Shown: piece by piece, positions 1 through 6,933 of the stretch | Layout: each line of letters opens with the position of its first letter | How positions within the stretch are numbered: the stretch's first letter is position 1 | Source of the DNA: Deltaproteobacteria bacterium UBA5329 | GTDB lineage: Bacteria; Desulfobacterota; Syntrophorhabdia; Syntrophorhabdales; Syntrophorhabdaceae | Direction: 5' to 3' | NCBI GenBank assembly: GCA_002408185.1 | Contig: DHQV01000006.1 | Location: 1-17,871, forward strand | DNA: 17,871 nucleotides | Translations under genes and position numbers: made by a program | The notes under the pieces: model-generated | Told to the model about the DNA's origin: nothing | Databases searched by the model: none | What the model saw: the letters and a program-made list of their open reading frames with translations, nothing else

Positions 1-293
1 TGAAAATGATTTTTTTCGGGAGGATCGAAAAGAGGATACCGGGAAGAACCCGTCAATTTTGCTTGAAAACGTGACAAAGAAGGAACATATGATGTACAGT
101 ACACCCGCCCCGCCTCTGCTTAGCATGCGAAATTCGGTGGGGTTTTTCGTTCTGGAGATTCCCAACAACCTTTGCTTTTTCGCGTATTTGTGCAATACTT
201 TTCCTATAAGGCTATTATTTACGAGGTCTCGCGCGACAGGCACAGTGAAGATGCCTGATAAATATAGATATATCTCTACAAGAGGAGAATCAC

Positions 294-710
294 ATGACCA
301 AAGCTGAGATCATCTCAAAAGTAGCCGAAGAGGCGGACATATCAAAAGCAGCGGCAGAAAAGGCCTTCGAAGCTGTCATCGGGACCATAACGGACGCATT
401 TAAGAAGGGTGATAAACTGACGCTCGTCGGGTTCGGGACATTCTCCGTGAGTTCCCGGAAGGCGAGAAAAGGCAGGAATCCCCAGACCGGCGAAGCGATA
501 AAAATACCCGCCAAAAAGATCCCCAAGTTCTCCGCGGGTGCAACGCTGAAGGCAATGGTCAACGGGAAAAAGGCCGCAGCGAAGGGAGCGAAGGCAGCAA
601 AACCAGTGAAGGCCGCGAAGGCAGCCGGGGCAGCGAAAGCGGTAAAGGCCGCAAAAACAACGAAGGCTCCCGCCAAACCGGCAAAAGCCGGAAGAGCTAA
701 GAAGAAATAA
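294..710 (+). CDS. hup: HU-family DNA-binding protein with H1-like tail
   Basis: Histone-like nucleoid protein that binds and bends DNA as a dimer. Residues 1 to about 90 form a complete HU/IHF fold: an N-terminal helical part beginning MTKAEIISKVAEEADISKA, the GFGTFSV strand around residue 46, and the RKGRNPQTGE DNA-binding arm. Residues about 92-138 are an added low-complexity tail made almost entirely of Lys, Ala and Pro in short AAK/KPVKAAK-type repeats, like eukaryotic histone H1. Normal HU is about 90 residues, so roughly 48 residues are extra. The ATG at 294 has a good ribosome binding site (GAGGAG at 282-287), and a strong hairpin terminator follows. It appears monocistronic. The family call is certain; the tail's role in extra DNA compaction is inferred. 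Confidence 0.95.
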   Translation: MTKAEIISKVAEEADISKAAAEKAFEAVIGTITDAFKKGDKLTLVGFGTFSVSSRKARKGRNPQTGEAIKIPAKKIPKFSAGATLKAMVNGKKAAAKGAKAAKPVKAAKAAGAAKAVKAAKTTKAPAKPAKAGRAKKK

Positions 711-732
711 GCGATTAAGACGGGCAGATGCG

Positions 733-759
733 AGGCGGGTCCTTCGGGGCCCGCCTTTG
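733..759 (+). terminator. Rho-independent terminator of the HU gene
   Basis: A 10-bp stem (AGGCGGGTCC pairing with GGGCCCGCCT, one G-U wobble) is closed by a TTCG tetraloop and followed by a short T run. It starts 23 bases after the HU stop codon. Confidence 0.85.
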
Positions 760-774
760 TGACACCTAATATGA

Positions 775-1014
775 TATTGGGCTAATGATTATGGTAGAAG
801 ACAGAAAGACGAACTTTCTCCAGAGCTTGAAAATATCTCTTTATTCCATGAAAACTTGGCTTCCAGATCTATTGAAGAAAATAATCCTCTGCTCGCGGAA
901 CAGGAATACAGGAAGACGCTTGCGGAATTCTTTAAGGCCCAAGGAGAAATGATCCGATACCACTGTCGAGGGCCATGGTATATCCCCACTAAACGCCTTT
1001 TAGGGCCAGGTTAA
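775..1014 (+). pseudogene. Unrecognised open frame, probably a gene remnant
   Basis: This 79-codon frame is open from just after a TGA at 772 to a TAA at 1012. It has protein-like composition (for example ENLASRSIEENNPLLAEQEY) with a predicted helical, acidic character. There is no ATG until late in the frame and no ribosome binding site; the only early alternative start is a TTG near 855. An ATG at 791 with a possible start lies in another frame, so a frameshifted gene is possible. It ends about 20 bases before the IS21 left end, which suggests a decayed host or element gene. I do not recognise the family. A spurious open frame cannot be excluded. Confidence 0.3.
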
Positions 1015-1034
1015 TTCCCCGCTTTTTTGCCGGA

Positions 1035-1375
1035 TGTCGGTGGACAAACCGATCCTGATCCTGCATTCCTATTGGCAACAACCGGGAATGGAGGAAATAT
1101 GGCAAGGAGGTATATACCGATGAATGAGATCATGGAAACAATTTATCAGTGGCACGAGGGAAGAAAGATCAAACAGATAAGCGTATCGCTCGGCATTGAC
1201 CGCAAGACGGTCCGCAAATATCTCGGTCTTTTGAACGATCTGTCGATACGCCGCGGCAATCCTTTACCCGAAGAACAGGATCTTATAGGGAGCTTAAAGG
1301 ACCTTATGGCCCGGCGGGCAGCCAGCTATCGGGCGCCCGGTATCGAACTTGTTGGTCGCTACTGGGACGACATAA
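1035..1375 (+). mobile_element. Truncated IS21-family element, left end
   Basis: The left terminus starts with the palindromic TGTC-GGTG-GACA at 1035-1046, the form seen at many IS21-type ends. The start of istA follows. The element stops abruptly near 1372-1376, where the sequence becomes the antisense of a NERD-domain gene. There is no istB and no right end. The right boundary is approximate, taken from where each protein stops looking like its family. Confidence 0.65.
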
Positions 1376-1395
1376 ACCTGTTCATCAGGACATGA
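1120..1395 (+). pseudogene. istA: istA transposase fragment (IS21 family), 3' truncated
   Basis: N-terminal piece of an IS21 IstA transposase. The encoded MNEIMETIYQWHEGRKIKQI and IDRKTVRKYL segments match the helix-turn-helix start of IstA, which normally runs 400-500 residues; only about 85 residues of it remain. The DDE catalytic domain is absent, so this product cannot transpose DNA. The ATG at 1120 has a strong ribosome binding site (AAGGAGG at 1104-1110); an in-frame ATG at 1099 is an alternative. The last few codons to the TGA at 1393 come from the neighbouring NERD gene read backwards. Confidence 0.75.
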
Positions 1396-1637
1396 TCAAT
1401 CTGGGCAGTCTGGCCGAAAAAGAAAAGTCGCAAATCATGGATGACGGCCCAATTCTTTGATCTACCGAGGTAATAGTCGATGTAGTAGGCGGAGTCTTTT
1501 TCTCCCTTCTCCCCCGACCGCAGGAAGCGAATCTCCCGTTCTATAAGGAATCGCTGTTTGTCTGTCAAACGAAGCGATAGCAGTTCCTTGAGCTGGGCAA
1601 TGTCATTTTCAAAAGAACCCCGGTTTTTGATGATCAT
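1359..1637 (-). pseudogene. NERD-domain protein fragment, 3' truncated by IS21
   Basis: Start of a nuclease-related (NERD) domain protein. The N-terminal helical part is followed by GEKGEKDSAYYIDYYLG and IHDLRLFFFGQTAQIDHVLM, which match the opening strands of NERD domains; AQIDHVLM is the hallmark. The catalytic E-x-K strand that should come about 10-15 residues later is missing. After HVLMNRF the frame passes into IS21 sequence and ends within five codons. The ATG at 1637 has a ribosome binding site (AGGAG) just upstream on the minus strand. The gene was evidently intact once and lost its 3' end in an IS-associated deletion. Confidence 0.6.
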
Positions 1638-2095
1638 TTATCATATCTCCTGTGAAGGTGTTACTGACGATAAAGCAAAACGAGTATTTGTAATTGGTTT
1701 CCTAATTTTCCCCAAAGTGTCGCTCTTATGCAAGTGAAAAACCTTTACTCAGACATTAACTGAGAGATTAAAAGGCTGTTTGATAGGAATTCGTTGAAAT
1801 ATGCATAGGAAGCTGATGTAAAGGCTCCCCGGGAGGGTCCCGGTCGAAGTGAGGTGGGTAGAGGATGCCTGGAATAAAGAATTCTTTTGGGTATAGACTT
1901 TCAATAATTCGTTCCGGTGACTACGCTAAAGTCAATTGCTCGAACTGTTCAGACGAGCGAATTCTAACTTTGTAACTAATTTCCCCTCAAATACGCCTCA
2001 GAATCAACTTAAGCCAAACATGAAAACGTTTTTTAAATACATACAAATTTTTAAAACAATGGTAATATTTCATGTGAAAAATATGAAGGCGCTCT
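1638..2095. other. Intergenic region with a diverged repeat
   Basis: No gene is supported on either strand across these 458 bases. It contains a perfect 6-bp hairpin (CCGGGA, loop GGG, TCCCGG at 1829-1843), a palindromic AAAGAATTCTTT block at 1876-1887, and an AT-rich stretch at 2020-2090 just ahead of the histidine kinase. I see no convincing sigma-70 promoter. Confidence 0.5.
1829..1923 (+). repeat. Diverged intergenic repeat, copy 1
   Basis: This block aligns by eye with 4652-4752 on the other side of the histidine kinase. The best stretch is 1844-1888 against 4672-4714, where roughly three quarters of positions match and the AAAGAATTCTTTT core is identical. G-rich blocks lie before the core and AATTCGTTCCGGT / AATTATTTCTGGT after it. 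Confidence 0.45.
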
Positions 2096-4561
2096 ATGCA
2101 GGATAAAACGAGGAGACGCAATCGGTTAGAAGAGTCGCCGCTCGTAGGTGCGCTAGATTATAAACAACTCGTCCAAAGCACCTCAGCTATTATCCTCCGT
2201 ATAGATTTAGAGGGCAGGATTACTTTCATCAACGATCACGCCCAGAAATTCTTTGGCTATTCAGCTGATGAAATCGTCGGACGGCACGCCGTGGGGACAA
2301 TTATTCCGGAGAAAGATTCAACCGGACGAAACCTTACCGCCATGGTTGATCAGATCATTGCCGAGCCGGACCGCTTTCATACCAATACTAATGAGAATAT
2401 AAAGAAGTCAGGCGAACGCGTCTGGCTCGAATGGACCAACAGCGGTATTTTTGATGTTAATGGGAAACTGCGGGAATTCCTTTCTGTCGGGATCGATGTA
2501 ACGGAACGCAAGCGGGCTGAGCAGGCATTATTCGAGAGCGAGCGCCGTCTGCAATTTGTCCTTAATAATTCCATTGATGCCGCGTACCAGCGTAATTTGC
2601 AACAGGACACATATGTTTATATGAGTCCTGTAATTGAAGACATTCTCGGTTATTCATCCGAAGAAATGACCAGTTTCAAAATGGATACCTTAACGGCTTT
2701 GATGCACCCTGATGATCTTCCCCTGGTGCAACAAGAAATAGAACTTACATCACACGGGGAAAGAAGAACCGGTGTAATCGAATATCGCTTTCTGACCAAA
2801 AACGGAGAATATAGGTGGTTGGCCGACCGTTTCAACCTTATACGGAGTGATGCAGGCGATCCGCTCTATCGTGTTGGGATGGTGCGTGACATTACTGACC
2901 GGAAACGAATCGAGGATGCCCTTATTGCCAGCCGTATGGAGTTGCAGAATGTTATTAATGGCGCCTCTTCCATCATATACGCTTTCGATCTGGATGGAAA
3001 ATGCATCTTCGCCAATAAGGCCTTGGCAGATTTGTTTGGTTCTTCGCCGGAAGGCTTGATCGGCAGAACACGGTATGATTTTATGCCCGGTGAAACCGCT
3101 AAGTGGCATGAGGCAAACGACCGGAAAGTCATCGAAGAGGGCCATAAACTCGATTTTGAGGAATATGGCCCAATCAGAAAAGACGGCCGTCCCATCGCGT
3201 GGCTCACGACAAAATTTCCCCTTCGCGACCACCTGGGAAAAATTTATGCGTCAGCCGGTATCAGTACAAACATTACGGATCGAAAGCAGATGGAAGAAGA
3301 GATCCGGAGATCACGCGATGAACTCGAACTGCGGGTTCAACACCGTACCACAGAATTGGCTTCAGCGTATGATACGCTTAAGAAAGAAATTCAGGAACGC
3401 GAGAAAATTGAGGAAAAATTGCGCCAGTCACACAAGATGGAAGCAATCGGAACTTTCGCCGGGGGCATTGCACACGATTTCAACAATATCCTTGCGGCCA
3501 TCCTGGGCTTTACGGAAATGGCGATAGAAGATTCATCCGATCATCCTCTGATCGAAAGAAGCCTCAAGAATATTCACACATCGGCAATCAGGGCGCGGGA
3601 TCTTGTAAAACAAATACTCGCTTTTAGCAGGAAGGCAAGTTATGACCGAGTCCCCGTATCATTGTCTGAAAGTATAAGGGAAACAATCAAGCTCTTACGG
3701 GCATCTATTTCTAAGACAATCGAAATAAACCTGAATATAAATGCCACATCGGACATCATTCTTGCTTCAGCAACAGAAATCCAACAAATAGTTATGAACC
3801 TCGCTTCAAATGCCGCAATTGCCATGGAAGAAAAAGGGGGTATTTTAGAGATTACTCTGGCGGATGCCGATGAAATGTCTGACTCCGTATTCACGACCGA
3901 AAGCTCATCGAACGACTATATGCAACTCATCGTAAAAGATACGGGGACCGGAATAGAAAGGGACGTGGTCAACCGGATATTCGATCCTTTCTTTACCACG
4001 CGAAGTCCGGGCAGCGGAACAGGTATGGGACTTGCCGTTGTGTATGGGATCGTAAATGACCTTCAGGGGACAATAATGGTAGAAAGTATGCCGGGGATTG
4101 GTTCTACATTCCGTGTTTTTCTTCCGAAAGTGAACACGGATATAGATAGGAAAAAAGTAAAAACTTCTCAAATCCCCACAGGCACCGAAAGTATCCTTTT
4201 TATAGACGATGAGGATTTGCTGGCAGAATGGGCGAAAATCACCTTGGAACGGCTCGGCTATAGAGTAACGGTAACGACCGATCCGGCCGAAGCCCTGGAG
4301 AAATTTACCCTTGGTCCTTCAACATTTGATCTCGTGATCACGGATCAGAGTATGCCGACAATGTCGGGAATGAGGCTCGCCGAGAAAATCCTTGCAATAA
4401 GACCGGATATCCCTATTATTCTCGGGACCGGACATAGTGCTGTGGTTACACCCAAAATAGCAAAAAAAGCGGGTATAAAAGAATTTGTAATGAAGCCGAT
4501 TGCCCGTCCGGAGCTAGCAAGAATCGTAAGAAAGACACTCGACAAAAACAAAAAAGAATAG
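2096..4561 (+). CDS. Hybrid sensor histidine kinase (PAS x3, HisKA, HATPase, receiver)
   Basis: Two-component sensor of 821 residues, probably cytoplasmic because no membrane segment or signal peptide is visible. Three PAS sensing domains lie at about 20-140, 150-272 and 280-400, each ending in the typical D-(V/I)-T-(E/D)-R-K motif. A coiled coil follows (400-447), then HisKA with the phosphoacceptor H460 (GIAHDFNN). The HATPase domain shows its N box (NLASNAA, about 568-574), G1 (DTGTGI, 615-620) and G2 (GTGMGL, 641-646). A C-terminal receiver (about 698-815) has acidic D704/D705, phosphoacceptor D750 and K800. All catalytic residues are present. No response-regulator gene is adjacent, so it is an orphan whose target is unknown. 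The ATG at 2096 follows a modest GAAGG site. Confidence 0.93.
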   Translation: MQDKTRRRNRLEESPLVGALDYKQLVQSTSAIILRIDLEGRITFINDHAQKFFGYSADEIVGRHAVGTIIPEKDSTGRNLTAMVDQIIAEPDRFHTNTNENIKKSGERVWLEWTNSGIFDVNGKLREFLSVGIDVTERKRAEQALFESERRLQFVLNNSIDAAYQRNLQQDTYVYMSPVIEDILGYSSEEMTSFKMDTLTALMHPDDLPLVQQEIELTSHGERRTGVIEYRFLTKNGEYRWLADRFNLIRSDAGDPLYRVGMVRDITDRKRIEDALIASRMELQNVINGASSIIYAFDLDGKCIFANKALADLFGSSPEGLIGRTRYDFMPGETAKWHEANDRKVIEEGHKLDFEEYGPIRKDGRPIAWLTTKFPLRDHLGKIYASAGISTNITDRKQMEEEIRRSRDELELRVQHRTTELASAYDTLKKEIQEREKIEEKLRQSHKMEAIGTFAGGIAHDFNNILAAILGFTEMAIEDSSDHPLIERSLKNIHTSAIRARDLVKQILAFSRKASYDRVPVSLSESIRETIKLLRASISKTIEINLNINATSDIILASATEIQQIVMNLASNAAIAMEEKGGILEITLADADEMSDSVFTTESSSNDYMQLIVKDTGTGIERDVVNRIFDPFFTTRSPGSGTGMGLAVVYGIVNDLQGTIMVESMPGIGSTFRVFLPKVNTDIDRKKVKTSQIPTGTESILFIDDEDLLAEWAKITLERLGYRVTVTTDPAEALEKFTLGPSTFDLVITDQSMPTMSGMRLAEKILAIRPDIPIILGTGHSAVVTPKIAKKAGIKEFVMKPIARPELARIVRKTLDKNKKE

Positions 4562-4651
4562 CATTCTCGCTTTTTTCCTCTACCCAGGAATAAAATATTT
4601 GACCAACTAAAATCTATGCTTCTCATTATGCATGAGAGGCCAGGGTAAACG

Positions 4652-4752
4652 GACCCGTGGGGGGTTCCTTTTCGAATTCAGGGGTGTAGGGGGGTCTGGG
4701 AAAAGAATTCTTTTTTCGAACCTTCGTGATGAATTATTTCTGGTACGGTCTG
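4652..4752 (+). repeat. Diverged intergenic repeat, copy 2
   Basis: Partner of the block at 1829-1923, in the same orientation, with an identical AAAGAATTCTTTT core at 4702-4714. No gene is supported between the kinase stop at 4561 and the IS3 left end at 4852. Confidence 0.45.
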
Positions 4753-4851
4753 GGACGGCAGGTGTTTCCGTATAGGAACTAATTACAATAGATTTGAGTA
4801 TCACAATCTGGTCGTTTATTGGAAAACCCAATGTTCTATGCTGATGTAAGA

Positions 4852-4870
4852 TGGATTTAGTAGACACCAA
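4852..4870 (+). repeat. IS3 left inverted repeat
   Basis: TGGATTTAGTAGACACCAA. It matches the reverse complement of 6088-6106 (TGTCAACAGTAGACACCAA) at the first two and last twelve positions. Confidence 0.8.
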
Positions 4871-4903
4871 AGTTGAGGTACAATACGACAACGGAGGTGT
4901 CAC

Positions 4904-5221
4904 GTGGAGAGGATTCCCTACGGTATTTATTCAAAGGAGCTTCGGGAAGAAGCCGTGAAACTCATCACGGAAGACGGTTTGAGCATAGCGGAGGTGGGAC
5001 GGAGACTGCAGATTCCCCCGCAGACGGTGAGCAACTGGGTCAAAGCATACAAGGAAGGGACATTGCCGGCGATGGGCAGGAACAGGAAGCCCCTTGCCGA
5101 AGTGGAAGCTGAGCTGGCCAGGACAAAAAGAGAGCTGGCCGAGGTCAAGATGGAACGTGACCTGTTAAAAAAGGCAGCCGCGTACTTTGCGAAAGAGTCG
5201 CAGCGAGGTACGCGATCATGA
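4904..5221 (+). CDS. IS3 OrfA, transposase DNA-binding subunit
   Basis: The 105-residue protein binds the IS ends. It has a helix-turn-helix at about 20-50 (LSIAEVGRRLQIPPQTVSNW) and a C-terminal leucine-rich coiled coil at about 70-95 (ELARTKRELAEVKMERDLLK), as usual for IS3 OrfA. It starts at GTG 4904 with a GGAGG site at 4893-4897; the GTG start is chosen because of this site. Its stop overlaps the orfB start (ATGA). In IS3 elements OrfA alone acts as a regulator, and the OrfAB fusion made by frameshifting is the transposase. Confidence 0.9.
   Translation: MERIPYGIYSKELREEAVKLITEDGLSIAEVGRRLQIPPQTVSNWVKAYKEGTLPAMGRNRKPLAEVEAELARTKRELAEVKMERDLLKKAAAYFAKESQRGTRS
5167..5173 (+). other. Programmed -1 frameshift site (A AAA AAG)
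   Basis: The slippery heptamer A-AAA-AAG lies in the correct register of orfA (codons TTA AAA AAG). After slipping back by one base the frame is open straight into orfB, reading through ...ARYAIMKEM, which is the expected start of the IS3 catalytic half. This is the standard IS3 signal for making OrfAB. Confidence 0.85.
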
Positions 5222-6078
5222 AGGAAATGCGGCTCGTATACTCGATACCCGCGATGTGCCGCTTTTTTAGGGTATCGGCAAGCGGCTGCTGCAAGTGGCT
5301 TAAGAGCCCTCCTTCGAAAAGAGCCGGTGAAGAAGGACGCCTTGAGACGGAGATAAAGGCTGCCCATGCAAGAACCCGGAAGACGTTCGGCCCCGAGAGG
5401 CTCCAGAAGGATCTTGCAGCCCGCGGCGTGAAGGTGGGCATCTGCAGGATCAGGCGGATCAGGAAGAAGCTCGGTATACGGTGCAAACAGGTGAAGAAGT
5501 TCAAGGCCACAACGGACTCTAATCACGCATTACCCGTCGCGGATAATCTCCTGGAGCAGGATTTTACCGTAGAGGCCCCTAACGAGGTGCGGGTAAGTGG
5601 TATCGCCTGCGTCTCTACCGATGAGGACTGGCTTTACTGTGCGGCCCACAAGGATCTCTATAACGGCGGGATCGTCGGCTATGCCCTGGGACCAGGAATA
5701 ACGAAGGGCCTGGTCAGCCACTCCCTCATAAGGGCCGTAACATCCAGGCGGCCGCCCAGGGGACTGGTACATCACTCGGACCGAGGGAGCCAGTACTGTG
5801 CGGCCGGGTACCAGAAACTCCTGATTCAACTCGGCATGAAGTCCTCCATGAGCAGAAAAGGCAACTGTTATGATAATGCCCCCATGGAGAGCTTCCGGGG
5901 GACGATGAAAAATGAGCTTGTTCACCACAGGCGCTACAGGACACGAGAGGAGGCGAAAAAAGGGATCACCGAGTACATAGAAGTTTTTTACAACCGGGAG
6001 AGGCGTCAGAAACGGCTGGGTTACTTATCCCCCGTGGCATACGGGAAAAAGTTCCATGCCCGGAAAGTGGCGGCATGA
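5218..6078 (+). CDS. IS3 OrfB, transposase catalytic subunit, apparent DDE defect
   Basis: The 286-residue integrase-type catalytic half has an N-terminal HTH_21-like region (about 45-95) and an rve domain (about 115-275). The second catalytic Asp (D188, HHSDRGSQY) and the Glu (E224, DNAPMESF) are present. The first Asp, normally in a W-V-T-D-I-T-Y-I block, is not: here the block reads R-V-S-G-I-A-C-V, with G128 where D is expected. Neighbouring W and Y are also replaced, while D-L-Y and I-V-G-Y-A just after it align normally. The ATG at 5218 overlaps the orfA stop. The length is normal, so the reading frame is intact but the enzyme is probably inactive in this copy. Confidence 0.88.
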   Translation: MKEMRLVYSIPAMCRFFRVSASGCCKWLKSPPSKRAGEEGRLETEIKAAHARTRKTFGPERLQKDLAARGVKVGICRIRRIRKKLGIRCKQVKKFKATTDSNHALPVADNLLEQDFTVEAPNEVRVSGIACVSTDEDWLYCAAHKDLYNGGIVGYALGPGITKGLVSHSLIRAVTSRRPPRGLVHHSDRGSQYCAAGYQKLLIQLGMKSSMSRKGNCYDNAPMESFRGTMKNELVHHRRYRTREEAKKGITEYIEVFYNRERRQKRLGYLSPVAYGKKFHARKVAA

Positions 6079-6087
6079 GAAATATAA

Positions 6088-6106
6088 TTGGTGTCTACTG
6101 TTGACA
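6088..6106 (-). repeat. IS3 right inverted repeat
   Basis: The reverse complement reads TGTCAACAGTAGACACCAA and pairs with the left end at 4852. It begins nine bases after the orfB stop. Confidence 0.8.
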
Positions 6107-6109
6107 TCG

Positions 6110-6202
6110 GGGGTCATCACAGGTGGCCAATTTGGGTCGGAATACGCAATTGACCTTGTCGAGGGAAAAATTGATGTTACCGAAATTCGGGTTCCGCAAT
6201 AA
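6110..6202 (+). pseudogene. C-terminal gene remnant beside the IS3 right end
   Basis: Thirty open codons run from the IS3 right end to a TAA at 6200 and read GVITGGQFGSEYAIDLVEG followed by KIDVTEIRVPQ. The composition is that of a real protein tail. No matching 5' part is found left of the IS, so it was lost in a deletion or lies elsewhere. I do not recognise the family. Confidence 0.4.
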
Positions 6203-6214
6203 AAGACATAAATC

Positions 6215-6334
6215 ATGCGCATAGACATGAGACGATACGGATTATATCTCCTCCGCTGGCAGCTTTCCACGCCCATCCTTGCCGTCTCTTTCTTATTGAT
6301 TCTAAGAGTAAAGACAGGCGTGGCAGTGCCATAA
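6215..6334 (+). pseudogene. Small membrane-protein remnant
   Basis: A 39-residue frame starts MRIDMRRYGLYLLRW and continues QLSTPILAVSFLLIL, giving a charged start and one hydrophobic segment at about 18-31. The RRYxLYLLRWQLSTPILA pattern resembles the opening of small conserved bacterial membrane proteins I have seen, which usually have a second helix after it; here the frame ends early at TAA 6332. There is no clear ribosome binding site. From 6335 to 6528 I see no supported feature. Confidence 0.35.
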
Positions 6335-6528
6335 TTCTTTGTCTCGCCATCCAGAACTCCACCTCGAACGCGGCCTCGGGCAACGTATTGCTCAAATTGC
6401 CCAGCAGTTCAAGAAGCGTTTTCTACATCAGCGCCCCCACATGAAACCTAATCCTTGATCCCCTTCTTTCGTCTGCTGGCAGGAAATTGATCGGGTTTTG
6501 CGTTACGGGATAATTTATTACGGAATTG

Positions 6529-6753
6529 CTAAAGCCTCATGCCATAAGTCGCAATAATGACAAGACCGATTGCGATCACGGCTCCCGAATGTATCGCATT
6601 AAAATATAATACCTGGCCCCTTGCGCCAGCGAAAAGGGCCATCCAGAAGAAAGGGCAAAAGACTCCAATGAGAGCAATATTTCTTCCCATCTTTATTTTC
6701 ATGATTATCTTGTTCGCGGTATCCGAAACCGGACCTGTCTCATTCGGCTCCAT
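6529..6753 (-). CDS. Small membrane protein, two predicted helices
   Basis: The 74-residue protein has a polar N-terminus (MEPNETGPVSD) and two hydrophobic segments at about 25-44 (IALIGVFCPFFWMALFAG) and 55-70 (HSGAVIAIGLVIIATYG), so it probably sits in the inner membrane. The function is unknown. I prefer the ATG at 6753 because the protein-like part begins there. A TTG at 6855 with an AGAGGAAGAG site would add 34 unconvincing residues. It lies 180 bases beyond the lipM stop on the same strand, and I see no terminator between, so it could be the last gene of that operon. Confidence 0.5.
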   Translation of the reverse strand: MEPNETGPVSDTANKIIMKIKMGRNIALIGVFCPFFWMALFAGARGQVLYFNAIHSGAVIAIGLVIIATYGMRL

Positions 6754-6933
6754 GTGTCGCCGGCAACGAACGGTTTTCTTATACAGAATAGTATACGGGC
6801 AGGATGACCATGCCGCACGGGAGAATGCTGCAAACTTGCGTCCGAGCCTTTTCAATGCTAAACTCTTCCTCTTCTAACTGAGCAACTCACCATGATCCCA
6901 AGAAGCCTGCATATACTTGCTCCCTTTAAGATC

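Larger units (their letters stand above)
4852..6106 (+). mobile_element. Complete IS3-family insertion sequence
   Basis: The 1,255-bp element has imperfect 19-bp terminal inverted repeats (4852-4870 and 6088-6106). Both start with TG and share AGTAGACACCAA. Inside are orfA and orfB in the overlapping arrangement of IS3 elements, with a programmed frameshift site. No matching direct repeat is visible outside the ends (TAAGA on the left, TCGGG on the right), so flanking DNA has probably been rearranged or deleted since insertion. Confidence 0.88.

Noticed and set aside
59..307. Open frame of 82 codons ahead of and overlapping the HU start
   Set aside because: No ribosome binding site, unlikely composition, and it overlaps the well-supported HU start; treated as leader DNA.
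5167..5221. orfA/orfB break as a disabling frameshift mutation
   Set aside because: The A AAA AAG heptamer in the correct register and the open -1 frame show normal IS3 programmed frameshifting.
4927..5526. Long minus-strand open frame (199 codons) across the IS3 orfA/orfB junction
   Set aside because: Overlaps both transposase genes in antisense and shows no domain; the high GC content explains the open frame.
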